64,000 bases of DNA from NCBI GenBank assembly GCA_958295885.1, contig OY282380.1, forward strand, positions 1,116,001-1,180,000. Reading direction: 5' to 3'. This document shows, in pieces, positions 1 through 10,013 of this stretch; position 1 is the stretch's first letter, and the number at the start of each line of letters is the position of its first letter. The DNA is from Arenicellales bacterium. Lineage in GTDB: Bacteria > Pseudomonadota > Gammaproteobacteria > Arenicellales > JAJDZL01. Below the pieces are notes generated by a model. It made no database searches. It saw only the letters and a list, made by a program, of their open reading frames with translations, and was not told the DNA's origin. A program made the position numbers and the translations under genes.

Positions 1-735
1 CAACGACGTATCGGAAGATTTGAACAGGCTCATCAAGGCACTCTTTTTCTTGATGAAATCGGTGACATGCCTCACGACTTGCAAAGTCGCCTGCTCAGAG
101 TCATGTCAGAAGGCAAATTCTATCGAGTTGGCGGGGTTAATCAAATTTCGGTAAATGTACGCATCATTGCGGCAACCAACCAGAACTTGGAAGAGTTAGT
201 GAAAGAAAAACGCTTTCGCACCGATCTGTTTCACCGACTCAATGTCGTAAGAATTGCGCTTGCGCCGCTCCGCGATCGAAGTGGAGATATTCCCTTGCTG
301 ATTCGGCATTTTTTGCGACGGTCTGCAAAAGAACTGAACACCGAAGAAAAAGTCATTGCCAATCCTGCAATGGAATATCTAACCTCATTTCATTGGCCAG
401 GCAACATACGCGAAATCGAAAACTTCTGCCGTTCGGTGACAGTCATGACTCCAGCTAAAATGGTGACGGTCCAAGATCTGCCGCCTGAAATTCGAAGCTA
501 TCGAGCTGCTGCGGGAAATGATCGGAACGCTTCCAACTGGGAATCGCGGCTGCAGAAAATCATTGAAGAGATGTTGACTGACCACCAAATTCAAAAAAAC
601 GCTGATCTTCGCAATCAGATCGAGCGAACGATGATTAAGACTGTATTGAATTTTACAGGCTGGTCAAAGCAGGACACAGCGAAGATTTTAGGCTGGAGTC
701 GAAATACGATGACCCGCAAGGTCAAAAATCTCTAA
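1..735 (+). CDS. glnG: NtrC-type sigma-54 response regulator, C-terminal part (5' end outside window)
   Basis: This is the C-terminal part of a sigma-54 enhancer-binding response regulator. The reading frame is open from base 1 and enters the AAA+ domain at the Walker B region (GTLFLDEIGDMP), followed by the sensor I stretch (RIIAATNQNLE) and the arginine-finger region (FRTDLFHRLNVV). The tail is a Fis-type helix-turn-helix ending in GWSRNTMTRKVKNL, which resembles the NtrC (NR-I) DNA-binding end more than other family members. NtrC activates nitrogen-assimilation genes after phosphorylation by NtrB. The receiver domain and start codon lie outside the window. NtrC is preferred over NtrX or other paralogues because of the HTH tail; the family call is secure and the exact name less so. 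Confidence 0.85.
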   Translation, partial: QRRIGRFEQAHQGTLFLDEIGDMPHDLQSRLLRVMSEGKFYRVGGVNQISVNVRIIAATNQNLEELVKEKRFRTDLFHRLNVVRIALAPLRDRSGDIPLLIRHFLRRSAKELNTEEKVIANPAMEYLTSFHWPGNIREIENFCRSVTVMTPAKMVTVQDLPPEIRSYRAAAGNDRNASNWESRLQKIIEEMLTDHQIQKNADLRNQIERTMIKTVLNFTGWSKQDTAKILGWSRNTMTRKVKNL

Positions 736-1214
736 CCCGGTTATCGCACAAAAATCGGATTCTTCGGATTGCTTCTTATCAAGGCGATGACTGCCAAGTG
801 GCATCTGTGCAACTGAGATGTTGAGGAAATGCTCAACAGATTTTCTCCGCCAAATTATCGTCGGGCAATGCGCATTCCTTACTCTTGTTTTAGAGGAATA
901 TAATGTACGTGCATTGTGCCAGGCAAATCATAATTTACACCCTGCTTCTGAGCGAATCAAGGAGAGTGTCAAAAGCACCCATATCGCGTGATATCTTTAT
1001 GGTGCAATGAAAGGACACTCAGGATCAATTCAAAATACGTCTCTCAATTCAGGCAGGCTGTCCGTGTATTCCCTCAACCTGCCACGATCAAAATCGTCAT
1101 CACTCATTTTTACAAGGATAGGCGCAGCTGATTTAAAGAGAGTTGAACAACTCCGCCGTTGAAGATGGTGAGTTTTATCTGCGGTTTTCGCGGCTGAGTT
1201 TCTACCCACAAACC
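736..1214. other. Gene-free spacer between ntrC and rpoH 3' ends
   Basis: About 480 bases lie between the converging ends of ntrC (plus) and rpoH (minus). No convincing coding frame, tRNA or strong hairpin with a T-run is visible. The stretch is AT-rich and may hold weak terminators for both genes, but none can be assigned. Confidence 0.5.
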
Positions 1215-2093
1215 TTAGTGCGTTAGGCAGTCGGTCCGACTGATCTGATGCCGCATGGATGAAAGCGCTTTCTTTTCGATTTGACGAACGCGTTCTGCAC
1301 TGATTCCATGTCTGACGCCTAATTCTTTCAGGGTCGCTTTTTTCTCGCCTCCAAGAAAACGCCGTTCAATGATGTCGCGACTGCGTTCACTCAGACCGTC
1401 AAGCGCACCGCGAATCATATTGTGCTGATGTTCCTGATCCTGCTGCTGCGCATACAGCCGGGCCGGATCTGACTTTGTATCGGACACATAGTATGAAGCT
1501 GGAACATAGCTGTTCCCATCGTCATCGCTCGGCGTCGTGTCTAAGGAAACCGTGGGGGCATTGATTCGTGTTTCCATTTCTCGAACAATGCTCGGCGACA
1601 CGTCGATGTCACTCGATAAAGCATGAATCTCTTCATTGCTCATCGACTCCAGACGCTTGCGGTACTGACGCAGATTAAAGAACACTTTCTTCTGTGCTTT
1701 GGTGGTCGCAATGCGAACCATCTTCCAGTTTTTCAAGATGTAGTCATACATCTCCGCCTTGATCCAGTGCACCGCATAGGAAACAAGTCGGACTCCACGC
1801 TCTGGATCGTATTTTTTCACCGCCTTCATCAGCCCGACATTGCCTTCCTGAATCAGATCCTGAAAAGGCAGTCCATAGCCGAAGAATCCCCGCGCCACCG
1901 ACACCACGAATCTCATATGAGAGAGCACCAGCTGCTGGGCCGCCTCCAGATCATTGTCCTGGCGGTAACGAACCGCCAGCTGGTATTCCTCGTCTTTTTC
2001 CAGATACGGCAGGGTGTTGACCATGCCGATGTAAGCGCTGAGACTGCCACTGCCGGAAACCGATAACGCAAGTGTGTTTTGAGATGTGTTCAT
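1215..2093 (-). CDS. rpoH: RNA polymerase sigma-32 (heat shock) factor
   Basis: The 292-residue product directs RNA polymerase to heat-shock promoters. Region 2 is clear (LIQEGNVGLMKAVKKYDPERGVRL with a gap-free match to sigma-70 region 2.2-2.4). It is followed by the RpoH box QKKVFFNLRQYRK, which separates sigma-32 from other sigma-70 members, and by a region 4 helix-turn-helix (LKELGVRHGISAERVRQIEKKAL). Length fits the family (about 285-300). The segment between regions 3 and 4 is acidic (TTPSDDDGN). The upstream leader carries a possible sigma-32 promoter (separate entry). It converges on ntrC. Confidence 0.97.
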   Translation of the reverse strand: MNTSQNTLALSVSGSGSLSAYIGMVNTLPYLEKDEEYQLAVRYRQDNDLEAAQQLVLSHMRFVVSVARGFFGYGLPFQDLIQEGNVGLMKAVKKYDPERGVRLVSYAVHWIKAEMYDYILKNWKMVRIATTKAQKKVFFNLRQYRKRLESMSNEEIHALSSDIDVSPSIVREMETRINAPTVSLDTTPSDDDGNSYVPASYYVSDTKSDPARLYAQQQDQEHQHNMIRGALDGLSERSRDIIERRFLGGEKKATLKELGVRHGISAERVRQIEKKALSSMRHQISRTDCLTH

Positions 2094-2169
2094 ATTTTCT
2101 TGAAATTCCCGCTGTTCAGGTTGAATCGCTTGAACCTTGTTGTGATTTTTCTATCTCGTTACCATATAG

Positions 2170-2195
2170 ATAACGGGAAAACCGATAATTTCAAG
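2170..2195 (-). promoter_or_regulatory. Possible sigma-32-type promoter upstream of rpoH
   Basis: On the minus strand, CTTGAAA (2195-2189) is followed after 11 bases by CCCGTTAT (2177-2170). The sigma-32 consensus is CTTGAAA, an 11-16 base spacer, then CCCCATNT, so both boxes and the spacing fit with one or two mismatches in the -10 box. It lies about 75-100 bases before the rpoH start. This would allow autogenous heat-shock control. It is a by-eye match only. Confidence 0.4.
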
Positions 2196-2879
2196 AGCTG
2201 GAAAGAATTTTTTTTGTGATTCAGAAAATTCCGCGCTGAATTTGGACGATAACATAATAATTAGCCTGCAAATCCAAATCAGTCACAAATTCAACTGCTT
2301 TGAAATTAGAGCGCTGAGATTTTTTTGACGCGATCTATCAACTTTGTCAGTGGAGACCATCAGGATTTGCGCCAATTCTTCAGCGGTAAGCATGCCGAGG
2401 ATGCGCGGTTTCAGCCATCCGGATTTCAATCCGCATTTGATTCCGACTGCTGCCACCCTGAATTGCATGAACGTTATTCCGCTGTGTAATCGTACTCCGG
2501 CGCGGATTCGGAAATCTTTGTCGAGTCAGGAGCACATATTCGACCAGTAGAGAAACCATGTGCCTGCGCCCGCGATGGACAGTTCGGATGTTGCCACAGA
2601 CTTTTGAAATCCATGGTGAGCGCCCAAATGCATTTCATTGGTTCGTCATCCTTTTGCGTCTCTGCTGCGCTTGTTTCTGACGCTGCTCTGTTTGTCCTTG
2701 ATTGAGGATTCGTAAACTTACATTTCAGTCGCATTCAGGCAGATGTGCCACAAAGCGACTGTTTGGGTCGGTCTGCAGACTCGGTACCGAAGCGTTGGTC
2801 AATCTCATTGCCGGAAATGGACAGGCAGGCAAAGCGCACATGTTTGTGGACATCAAACCGTCCTATGAGACTATCTGCA
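2196..2879. other. Stretch without a supportable gene between rpoH and the antitoxin gene
   Basis: Several short open frames occur on both strands. The minus frame 2283-2468 has a helix-turn-helix-like segment (LTAEELAQILMVSTDKV), but no start context, partner or full-length family match is evident. It may be debris of an inserted element. I call no gene here. Confidence 0.4.
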
Positions 2880-3167
2880 TCAAGAAAAAAATAATCGTTC
2901 ATTCATTTCTTCGCGAGTGAATGTTCGCCCGCCAGTAAAAATTCCAGCTTGCAGTTCTTCGCTAGAGTATGTTCGACCACCAGTGAAAATACTTGTCTGC
3001 GGTTCCCGGACCGGTTCGACAGCTCTGTCACTTTGCTGTTTGCTCTGCACGTAAGTTTCCAGCCAAATTTGGAATTGTGCATCCAATGTCGTATGCTCAG
3101 CAGCTGCACGGCGCTGAGCTTTTTCGATTAGAGCAGAATCTGCACTTAGGGTGATTTTCTTCATCAT
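2880..3167 (-). CDS. Orphan ribbon-helix-helix type antitoxin with duplicated C-terminal motif
   Basis: The 95-residue protein has an N-terminus typical of VapB-like ribbon-helix-helix antitoxins (KKITLSADSALIEKAQRRAA, then a helix to about residue 42). After a linker come two copies of a 13-residue motif, IFTGGRTYSSEEL (60-72) and IFTGGRTFTREEM (76-88). Such tails usually wrap the PIN-domain toxin. No PIN toxin gene lies on either side: downstream is gene-free DNA and upstream is metK on the other strand. It may be a solitary antitoxin left after toxin loss or one that counters a toxin elsewhere. There are two adjacent ATG codons at the start. Confidence 0.65.
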   Translation of the reverse strand: MMKKITLSADSALIEKAQRRAAAEHTTLDAQFQIWLETYVQSKQQSDRAVEPVREPQTSIFTGGRTYSSEELQAGIFTGGRTFTREEMNERLFFS

Positions 3168-3399
3168 TCAAACTCAATTTGACCTTACACGATAAAATCA
3201 TACTCTAACCGTGGAATGGAATCAAAATTTCAGTCTCCAAAGTGCACAGCCTCGACCGACACTGCACCCAAATCGGGAGACAAATTGAGCACATTTCGGA
3301 AAATTGAACTGCTGTCTTTCGGCTATGATTAAACGAATTACACTCGAAACTGATAAAATGGCAAGCTTTATCTCTCAATTCATAATACTTTGAATCTGA

Positions 3400-4596
3400 A
3401 TGCCAAGAAACTACATTTTTACTTCCGAATCTGTATCCGAAGGTCATCCCGACAAGATGGCGGATCAGATTTCAGATGCCATACTTGATGCTCTCATTTC
3501 AGCTGACAAACGAAGTCGAGTGGCTTGTGAAACACTGGTGAAATCAACGAATTCTTCAAATTCAGCGATTCAACACCACGCAATCATCGCCGGCGAAATC
3601 AGTTCTGCAGCAGCCGACACTGATTTTGAGCAGATCGTACGCAGCACGATCAGAGAGATTGGATACGACTCCGATGCCAAGGGATACAACTGGGAAACAG
3701 TTCGCATTGAAAATCTGCTTAACCAACAATCTGCTGACATCGCACAAGGCGTTAACGAAGGAGAAGGAGATGACACCGAACAAGGTGCTGGAGATCAGGG
3801 ACTAATGTTTGGTTATGCATGCAATGAAACGGATGTGTACATGCCTCTCCCAATCACCTATGCACACCGCTTGGTACAGCGTCAGTCAGAGGTGAGAAAA
3901 CAAAATCGACTGAGTTGGCTGGGGCCCGATGCAAAAGCGCAAATCAGTGTGAATTACGAAGATGATCGGCCCAAGTCCATTTCAACGGTGGTATTGTCGA
4001 CTCAGCATGACGAAGACGTGCCAACCAAAGAAGTGCGGGAAGGCGTTATAGAAGAAATCATCAAACCAGCCATTCCCGCTGCAATGCTGCCTTCAAGCCA
4101 TCGGATATTGATTAATCCCACAGGAAGATTTATCGACGGCGGGCCGAAAGCGGACTGCGGACTCACCGGACGCAAAATTATCGTTGACACGTATGGCGGG
4201 GCCGCCCGTCATGGTGGCGGTGCGTTTTCAGGGAAAGATCCATCCAAAGTGGACCGTTCAGCTGCGTACGCCACTCGCTATGTCGCCAAAAATATTGTTG
4301 CTGCTGGACTCGCAGCCAGATGTGAAGTACAGGTAGCTTATGCCATCGGCGTAGCCAAACCCGTATCCTTCATGGTGAACACTTTTGGCACAAGTAAGCC
4401 AGGAGTGGACGACGACAGACTGTCGGACATTGTCGCTGAAGTGTTTGATCTTCGTCCAAAGCAGATCATTGAAACTTTAGATCTACTGCGACCGATCTAT
4501 CGAAAAACTGCAGCCTACGGGCATTTTGGCCGTACGGAACCTGAGTTTTTTTGGGAAAAAACAGACAAAGTTGACGCATTGATTCAGGCAGTCTGA
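3400..4596 (+). CDS. metK: S-adenosylmethionine synthetase
   Basis: MetK makes S-adenosylmethionine from methionine and ATP in the cytoplasm. The 398-residue product shows the N-terminal signature [20 protein letters not shown], the [12 protein letters not shown] motif near residue 131 and the glycine-rich phosphate loop [19 protein letters not shown] near residue 273. Length is normal (380-400). It is followed after 45 bases by ahcY on the same strand, so the two enzymes of the activated methyl cycle are probably cotranscribed. The 5' leader (3168-3399) shows no SAM or SAH riboswitch that I can recognise. Confidence 0.98.
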   Translation: MPRNYIFTSESVSEGHPDKMADQISDAILDALISADKRSRVACETLVKSTNSSNSAIQHHAIIAGEISSAAADTDFEQIVRSTIREIGYDSDAKGYNWETVRIENLLNQQSADIAQGVNEGEGDDTEQGAGDQGLMFGYACNETDVYMPLPITYAHRLVQRQSEVRKQNRLSWLGPDAKAQISVNYEDDRPKSISTVVLSTQHDEDVPTKEVREGVIEEIIKPAIPAAMLPSSHRILINPTGRFIDGGPKADCGLTGRKIIVDTYGGAARHGGGAFSGKDPSKVDRSAAYATRYVAKNIVAAGLAARCEVQVAYAIGVAKPVSFMVNTFGTSKPGVDDDRLSDIVAEVFDLRPKQIIETLDLLRPIYRKTAAYGHFGRTEPEFFWEKTDKVDALIQAV

Positions 4597-4641
4597 CAAA
4601 CTGCCCGCGCTGATCAAAACACATTCGGAGAAGAAATTCAC

Positions 4642-5952
4642 ATGACCGCTGTAGTACAACCCTTTTCAGCAGATTACAAAGTGGCGGACATTTCATTGGC
4701 TTCATGGGGTCGCAAGGAAATTGTGATCGCTGAAACTGAAATGCCAGGGCTCATGGCAACTCGAGAAAAATTCTCGACTCAAAAACCACTGCAAGGGGCG
4801 CGCATCGCCGGCTGCCTGCACATGACCGTTCAGACCGCGGTGCTCATCGAAACTCTGATTGAGCTGGGCGCTGAGGTGCGCTGGTCGTCCTGCAATATAT
4901 TCTCAACTCAAGATCATGCAGCAGCAGCCATCGCTGCTGCTGACATCCCTGTCTTTGCTTGGAAAGGAGAAACCGAAGATGAGTATTGGTGGTGTGTGAA
5001 ACAGACCATATTCGGGCCTGGAGACTGGCGCCCGAACATGCTGCTTGACGATGGCGGCGATCTTACCCAGGTGATGCATGACGAACACCCTGAATTGATG
5101 AAGCAAGTCCGAGGTTTGACCGAAGAAACAACCACTGGAGTTCATCGGCTCTATGAGATGATGTCTGATGATACTCTTTTCTGTCCCGCCTTCAACGTCA
5201 ACGATTCGGTAACAAAGAGTAAGTTTGACAATTTGTATGGATGCCGCGAATCACTGCTGGACGGGATTAAGCGCGCGACAGATGTCATGATCGCGGGGAA
5301 AATAGCCGTGGTCTGTGGCTATGGTGACGTTGGCAAAGGCTGTGCACAGTCACTCCGTGGTCAGGGCGCTACCGTCTTCGTCACCGAAATCGACCCGATT
5401 TGCGCACTGCAGGCGTCGATGGAAGGATATCGAGTGGTAACGATGGAAGAGGCCGCACCTGTTGCCGATATTTTTGTGACTGCTACCGGCAATTGGCATG
5501 TGATCACCTTGGATCATATGCAGCAGATGAAAAACAATGCGATCGTCTGCAATATCGGACATTTCGACGGGGAGATCGATGTTCGATCCCTGCGGCAGCT
5601 TGCTTGGGAAAACATCAAGCCTCAAGTCGACCACATCATATTTCCGGATGGCAAACGGCTGATCCTGCTTGCCGAAGGTCGACTCGTAAATTTAGGCTGT
5701 GCGACCGGTCATCCAAGTTTTGTGATGTCCAATTCGTTTACCAATCAAGTGCTGGCACAGATTGAACTGTGGACGAATTCGAAGGAATACAAGAACGAGG
5801 TCTATGTGCTGCCCAAGAGCTTGGACGAAGAAGTGGCCCGCTTGCATCTAGACAAAGTCGGAGCCAAATTGACTCGGCTCACCGAAGAACAGGCAAAGTA
5901 TATCGGGGTACCTCAAGGAGGACCATTTAAACCAGAATATTACCGCTATTAG
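4642..5952 (+). CDS. ahcY: Adenosylhomocysteinase (S-adenosylhomocysteine hydrolase)
   Basis: AhcY splits S-adenosylhomocysteine to adenosine and homocysteine, removing the product inhibitor of methyltransferases. The 436-residue protein has the expected NAD-binding loop [17 protein letters not shown] near residue 220 and the C-terminal end KPEYYRY that closes the NAD site of the partner subunit. A GGAG ribosome-binding site lies upstream of the ATG. It is linked to metK by a 45-base spacer. Confidence 0.98.
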   Translation: MTAVVQPFSADYKVADISLASWGRKEIVIAETEMPGLMATREKFSTQKPLQGARIAGCLHMTVQTAVLIETLIELGAEVRWSSCNIFSTQDHAAAAIAAADIPVFAWKGETEDEYWWCVKQTIFGPGDWRPNMLLDDGGDLTQVMHDEHPELMKQVRGLTEETTTGVHRLYEMMSDDTLFCPAFNVNDSVTKSKFDNLYGCRESLLDGIKRATDVMIAGKIAVVCGYGDVGKGCAQSLRGQGATVFVTEIDPICALQASMEGYRVVTMEEAAPVADIFVTATGNWHVITLDHMQQMKNNAIVCNIGHFDGEIDVRSLRQLAWENIKPQVDHIIFPDGKRLILLAEGRLVNLGCATGHPSFVMSNSFTNQVLAQIELWTNSKEYKNEVYVLPKSLDEEVARLHLDKVGAKLTRLTEEQAKYIGVPQGGPFKPEYYRY

Positions 5953-6000
5953 GACAGATTCAAAACTGCCTGCCCTTGACAGACCTAATAGTTTCAGGGA

Positions 6001-6216
6001 TCAGGCGGTAAGATTGGATATTTCTGGTGATGCTTGACTTTCGAGGTAAGCAATCGAATCTTTCAATTGCAGTTTTCTCTTTTTGAGTCGCTTAATCTGC
6101 AGCTCATCTACAATTCGGTCCTGAGAAAGTCGTTTCAATATTTCATCAAGATCTCGATGTTCAATTTTTAATTCTTCAATTCGACTGTTAACTTCCCCAA
6201 ATTTCTCTTCAAGCAT
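6001..6216 (-). CDS. YdcH-like small coiled-coil protein (DUF465)
   Basis: The 71-residue product is a heptad-rich helical hairpin: EEKFGEVNSRIEELKIEHRDL, then a turn, then LQIKRLKKRKLQLKDSIAYL. This matches the length and the characteristic LKKxKLxLKD(S/E)I end of the YdcH/DUF465 family, whose function is unknown. It converges on ahcY with a 48-base gap. Confidence 0.85.
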   Translation of the reverse strand: MLEEKFGEVNSRIEELKIEHRDLDEILKRLSQDRIVDELQIKRLKKRKLQLKDSIAYLESQASPEISNLTA

Positions 6217-6854
6217 TCATCACATCCCGGAATGATTATTGACGCGTGTTTATCTTAAGCCAACTTACAGTGGCTTAACAGTTGTGAAACTAATTTTTCT
6301 GCTGTGTTATTTATCGCTTTTCGCGCAAAATAATCAATTTTATCACTCTTATCATTGTACACGAAATTCGGAAATCTGCCCGCTCATTTGAAGGACTGGC
6401 TCAACTGCACGAATTCGAAAAGCGGATACGAAAAGGTTAAATCAGTCAGCAAGTCACTCGTCCTATTAGCCAGGAGAGTATGTATTCTGCTGCATGGATT
6501 GAATTCGAATTCGATTTCATCTTTCGTTACGCTTGATGAATTCTCGAGAGTCGCGAGTCTGGAACCATCTTTTGCAGAAACTGACCATTCCACAGTCATA
6601 GTGCGATGATCGCCCAGCAACATCCGAAGCTTATTTTGGATTATCGTTTTAAGGGCGTTCCAACGATGTGGGAAAACTGTTCTCAATTTGGAATTTGCCA
6701 GTGCCTGGCCTCACTTGAACCCAAACGAGGTTCGACGCTCAAAGAATGCAATTGTTCTGAATCTGTCTGCGACTTGTCGCAAGAGTGGCAGGCATTTGTG
6801 AACACACTGGCATTGCTGGGTGATGCAATCTGAGTTTTTGTAGCATATATATAT
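6217..6854. other. Gene-free stretch before the VOC gene
   Basis: About 640 bases contain only short overlapping frames on both strands without family features or good start contexts. An alternating AT run precedes a G6 run at 6857-6862, which serves as the ribosome-binding site of the next gene. I see no RNA gene. Confidence 0.45.
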
Positions 6855-6869
6855 ATGGGGGGACCGTTA

Positions 6870-7295
6870 ATGAAACTTACAGACAAAAAAAACGCACACC
6901 TTGTGTACAAGCGCAATGGAATAATACTGTTTACTGATCAATATGAAGCGAATGTGAAATTCTACAGCAGGATTCTGGAGTTGCCAGTATTGTTCGTTCT
7001 TGATAACGATCACTCAAAATTGACCTGCCTGGAACTGGGTGGAAATTACCTCATGATCGAGCCATGTGAATCGACACTCCCAAACAGTCAAGGCCGTCGC
7101 CAGAATCCGGTATGCATCCGATTCAACGTAGAAGATGTTGACACAACGGCTGACGAACTGGCGAATCGAGGAGTAAACGTAACCATAAGAAATGAAGTCT
7201 GGGGAACTGTTGGTGATTTTAATGACCCCGACGGAAATCGGTGTTCACTGCGTGATGAGCGCACCTTCATGCAGCAGATTTCGAACGAAGCGTGA
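6870..7295 (+). CDS. VOC (glyoxalase/bleomycin-resistance fold) family protein
   Basis: A 141-residue protein with one vicinal-oxygen-chelate module pair: YEANVKFYSRILELPVLF near the N-terminus, then CIRFNVEDVDTTADELANRGV and FNDPDGNRCSLRDE at the end. Such proteins are metal-dependent isomerases, lyases or dioxygenases, and the substrate cannot be told. The start at 6870 is chosen over 6855 because a G6 run sits seven bases before it and would be part of the coding sequence otherwise. Its last 29 bases overlap the 3' end of the converging DMT gene. Confidence 0.85.
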   Translation: MKLTDKKNAHLVYKRNGIILFTDQYEANVKFYSRILELPVLFVLDNDHSKLTCLELGGNYLMIEPCESTLPNSQGRRQNPVCIRFNVEDVDTTADELANRGVNVTIRNEVWGTVGDFNDPDGNRCSLRDERTFMQQISNEA

Positions 7296-8184
7296 TTACA
7301 ATCCCAGCAGAAACGATCATCGCAATGCCAATGAAGGCAATTGCGTCTGGAATTTCGTTCCAAAGCATCCAAGCCCAAAAACCCGCAAAAATCAAAAAAC
7401 TGTACTCAAATACGGCAAGATAAGTAGGTTCAGCGATCTGATAGCCTCGAATCAGACCGGTAACGGCAACGAGTGAACCAATACACTGAATGAATGTCCA
7501 GAACATGAATCTGCCAGTCGGTTCCACCCAGCCGCCAGTTAAATGTGCGGCAGTGTCACTCCACCGATCAGGAACTTCGAAAATGCTAAAAACGAGCAGT
7601 CCAACTGCTCCTAACAGCCCCGTGGCAACAAAAAATCCCAAAAGAACGACAGAAGTGTTTTCATCGGAACAAAAATGACGGGTAATCAATTGTCCAAGCG
7701 CATACAGGATTCCAGCCATGAGAGGCAGCAGAGTGAACAGACCCAAATTAATCAGGTCGGGCTTTAATACGAGAAGCACCCCCACAAATCCTATGACTAC
7801 TGCTCCGATTCGCCAGTAACCCACTTTCGTACCAAACAGAAAAAACGAAAACACCAGAACAAATATTGGTGAACTGAACAGTGTCGCGCCGGCTTCAGCA
7901 ATCGGCATTACCGTGATGGAACCGAAGTAAATGAAAATTGCTCCTGCCAAAAGCAGAGATCGCAGCGCGACCGCCCAGGTTCGTTTCGGGCGAATTTCCT
8001 GCTTCCTCCACAGAAAGTAAATGCCGAGAATTCCACAGGCAAATATTGCACGAATCAGATAGAACTGCCAAAGATTTGCTTCTTCGACAATGTAGCGAAT
8101 GAAATTGTCAATCAATCCGATGACTGCCATTGACCCTACAACCATCAATGTTCCGTTTAGAACTTGAGAGGAACCGTTCTGCAT
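7267..8184 (-). CDS. DMT/EamA family inner-membrane transporter
   Basis: About 305 residues with ten hydrophobic segments arranged as two EamA repeats of five, as in drug/metabolite exporters. Examples are LNGTLMVVGSMAVIGLIDNF, SLLLAGAIFIYFGSITVM, IGAVVIGFVGVLLVL and AFIGIAMIVSAGIVITL. The first repeat carries the usual helix 3-4 stretch (AEAGATLFSSPIFVLVFSFFLFG). The substrate is unknown; relatives export amino acids, purines or S-adenosylmethionine. I choose the ATG at 8184 because GAGGGAG precedes it; an upstream ATG at 8238 would add 18 residues without a membrane segment. It overlaps the VOC gene tail. Confidence 0.88.
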   Translation of the reverse strand: MQNGSSQVLNGTLMVVGSMAVIGLIDNFIRYIVEEANLWQFYLIRAIFACGILGIYFLWRKQEIRPKRTWAVALRSLLLAGAIFIYFGSITVMPIAEAGATLFSSPIFVLVFSFFLFGTKVGYWRIGAVVIGFVGVLLVLKPDLINLGLFTLLPLMAGILYALGQLITRHFCSDENTSVVLLGFFVATGLLGAVGLLVFSIFEVPDRWSDTAAHLTGGWVEPTGRFMFWTFIQCIGSLVAVTGLIRGYQIAEPTYLAVFEYSFLIFAGFWAWMLWNEIPDAIAFIGIAMIVSAGIVITLRSKSAA

Positions 8185-8238
8185 CGGAAAAACTACTCCC
8201 TCATTTGAGCAAGGCACTGCCGCGTCGAATTGATTCAT

Positions 8239-8636
8239 CCATATTGGATTTGACTGGAACGAGTTGGAATGGATTGAAAACCTTCAATTGGTGTCGGCGC
8301 GCCTGCTGCCTGATGTTGAACATAAATCCCATTGAAGGCGGCTGTCCAAGCATGCTGAATACCGAAATAGAGCATGTTTCGACAAAATCATTCAGGAAAA
8401 TACAGTTTTTGTAAAATTTTTTTCTTACCGCAAATCAGACGATCAGTAGCAATGGCAGCCTCGAGCCAATTTCGTCATGCAAGCACCTGTTTGATGAATG
8501 TGAAATCTCTGGACATCCTGTGACTCCGCCTGGAACAGTTCCTTTAACTGCAGGCCGATATTCTTCCGACGGAATGGCAGTCCGACCACCTCGACACAAA
8601 ATTGGCGCGATGCAACTGCCTGCAAATCAAATAAGA
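8239..8636. other. Gene-free stretch between DMT and MauG-like genes
   Basis: About 400 bases with no supportable gene. A run of T at 8407-8425 lies downstream of the methanethiol operon on the minus strand, but no clear stem precedes it. Confidence 0.4.
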
Positions 8637-10007
8637 CTAGAAATCCAGTTTGTTGTCATGTGTCCATTTTGGATCATCGATGCTCAGTTCGCCAATGTCT
8701 GCAGCGAAAGCATCCGCGACCAAATCAGCAACATTGCTTCCGGTCAAAGATCGCAGAAATTCCTCTAAATCAATTTTTTCCTGCTCGCTTAAATCCAGAG
8801 GACGAACAAAGGGTGACAGCAATTCGTTTGGGAATCCACCTTGGTCATAAAAATCTATTACTTCTCGAAGGGTCTCGAATTGCCCGTTATGCATGTAAGG
8901 CGCCGTCAACGCGATATTTCGGAGAGTCTGAGTTCGAAATTTCCAGCGATCATTCGGGTCTTCCGTCACTCGGTACAGTCCTAGATCATTCACGTCTTTT
9001 ACGCGGGAAACTTCACGAATCAGCTGGATTGGGACTTCAGTAAAAATTCCAGGAGCAAGCTGGACTCGTTTCATCCGGTTCTCTGGATCATGCATTCTGG
9101 TTGAAACATCGTAACCAACACCCGTGTTATGAAACTTATGATCAACGAACAGAGCAGAATTCGCCCCCACTTGATGACAGATCGCACAGCCGCCTTTTCC
9201 TGAGAATACTTCAAACCCTCTTTTTGCCGATTCGCTGAGCGCATCTTCCTGCTTTGCGTAAAACCACCGATCAAACGGTGAGTCTGCAGACAGCAGAGTT
9301 CTTTGGTAACTCGCCAGTGCATAGCCAATCGTAGCAATGTCAGGACCGCGTTCATTGAATGCTGCTTCAAATCTGCCCTCATAGTCCTTCATCTGTTGAA
9401 TTTTCTTGATGACATAGCCAATCGCTGGCGCAGCCATTTCATTTCGGGCAGTCAAGGGCTGCCAGACCTGATTCTCTAGACTGATCTCTCGCCCGTCCAG
9501 AAACAGGTGCTGCTGATATGCCACGTTATAGAGCGTAGGTGTGTTTCGTAAAACAAATCGACCCTCGACGCCCACTGCGGTGCTGATTTCATTATTGGTG
9601 AACCCTTGTTCTGGAATATGGCAGACAGCACAGGATACCGTATTGTTAATGGAAAGACGCTTGTCAAAAAACAGTTTTCTGCCTAACTCAATCTGCAGGC
9701 GGTTGGGTTGATTGTAGGCAGGTACGGCTACAGTTGGCAGGCCTAATGGCGGGTCCTGCAGATTTTGAATCAGGTCCTGCTTTTTGCCTCGCCGGTCAAG
9801 CAGACTTCGAGACTGAGTTGTGTAATCCGCGCTTTCGTACCCCTCCTTGACATCTCCAGGACCAAATGCCTGGGTGGTGTCGAAAGCTTCGTCCGACTCC
9901 AGTTCACCTGTAGTTTGTGCAACGGAATCCAGAAGAAAGCAGAAGACAAAAACAACCAGCAGCAAGCTGAAAAGTAAAGGTGTGAATTGATGTGACTTTC
10001 GCCACAT
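8637..10007 (-). CDS. Di-heme cytochrome c peroxidase/MauG-like protein of the methanethiol oxidase operon
   Basis: The 456-residue protein has an N-terminal hydrophobic signal (residues 11-27) and two c-type heme sites, CAVCH (126-130) and CAICH (274-278). This is the arrangement of bacterial di-heme peroxidases and MauG, which oxidise side chains of partner proteins in the periplasm. The gene starts six bases after the SCO-like gene, downstream of mtoX. In known mtoX operons a mauG-like gene is thought to mature the methanethiol oxidase, for example by forming a tryptophan-derived cofactor. That role is inferred here from gene order. Confidence 0.88.
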   Translation of the reverse strand: MWRKSHQFTPLLFSLLLVVFVFCFLLDSVAQTTGELESDEAFDTTQAFGPGDVKEGYESADYTTQSRSLLDRRGKKQDLIQNLQDPPLGLPTVAVPAYNQPNRLQIELGRKLFFDKRLSINNTVSCAVCHIPEQGFTNNEISTAVGVEGRFVLRNTPTLYNVAYQQHLFLDGREISLENQVWQPLTARNEMAAPAIGYVIKKIQQMKDYEGRFEAAFNERGPDIATIGYALASYQRTLLSADSPFDRWFYAKQEDALSESAKRGFEVFSGKGGCAICHQVGANSALFVDHKFHNTGVGYDVSTRMHDPENRMKRVQLAPGIFTEVPIQLIREVSRVKDVNDLGLYRVTEDPNDRWKFRTQTLRNIALTAPYMHNGQFETLREVIDFYDQGGFPNELLSPFVRPLDLSEQEKIDLEEFLRSLTGSNVADLVADAFAADIGELSIDDPKWTHDNKLDF

Positions 10008-10013
10008 GAGAGA

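Noticed and set aside
1623..2066. 147-codon frame opposite rpoH
   Set aside because: Shadow of the conserved rpoH reading frame.
3168..3399. SAM or SAH riboswitch in front of metK-ahcY
   Set aside because: Expected by gene content, but no known riboswitch core or convincing stem set is visible.
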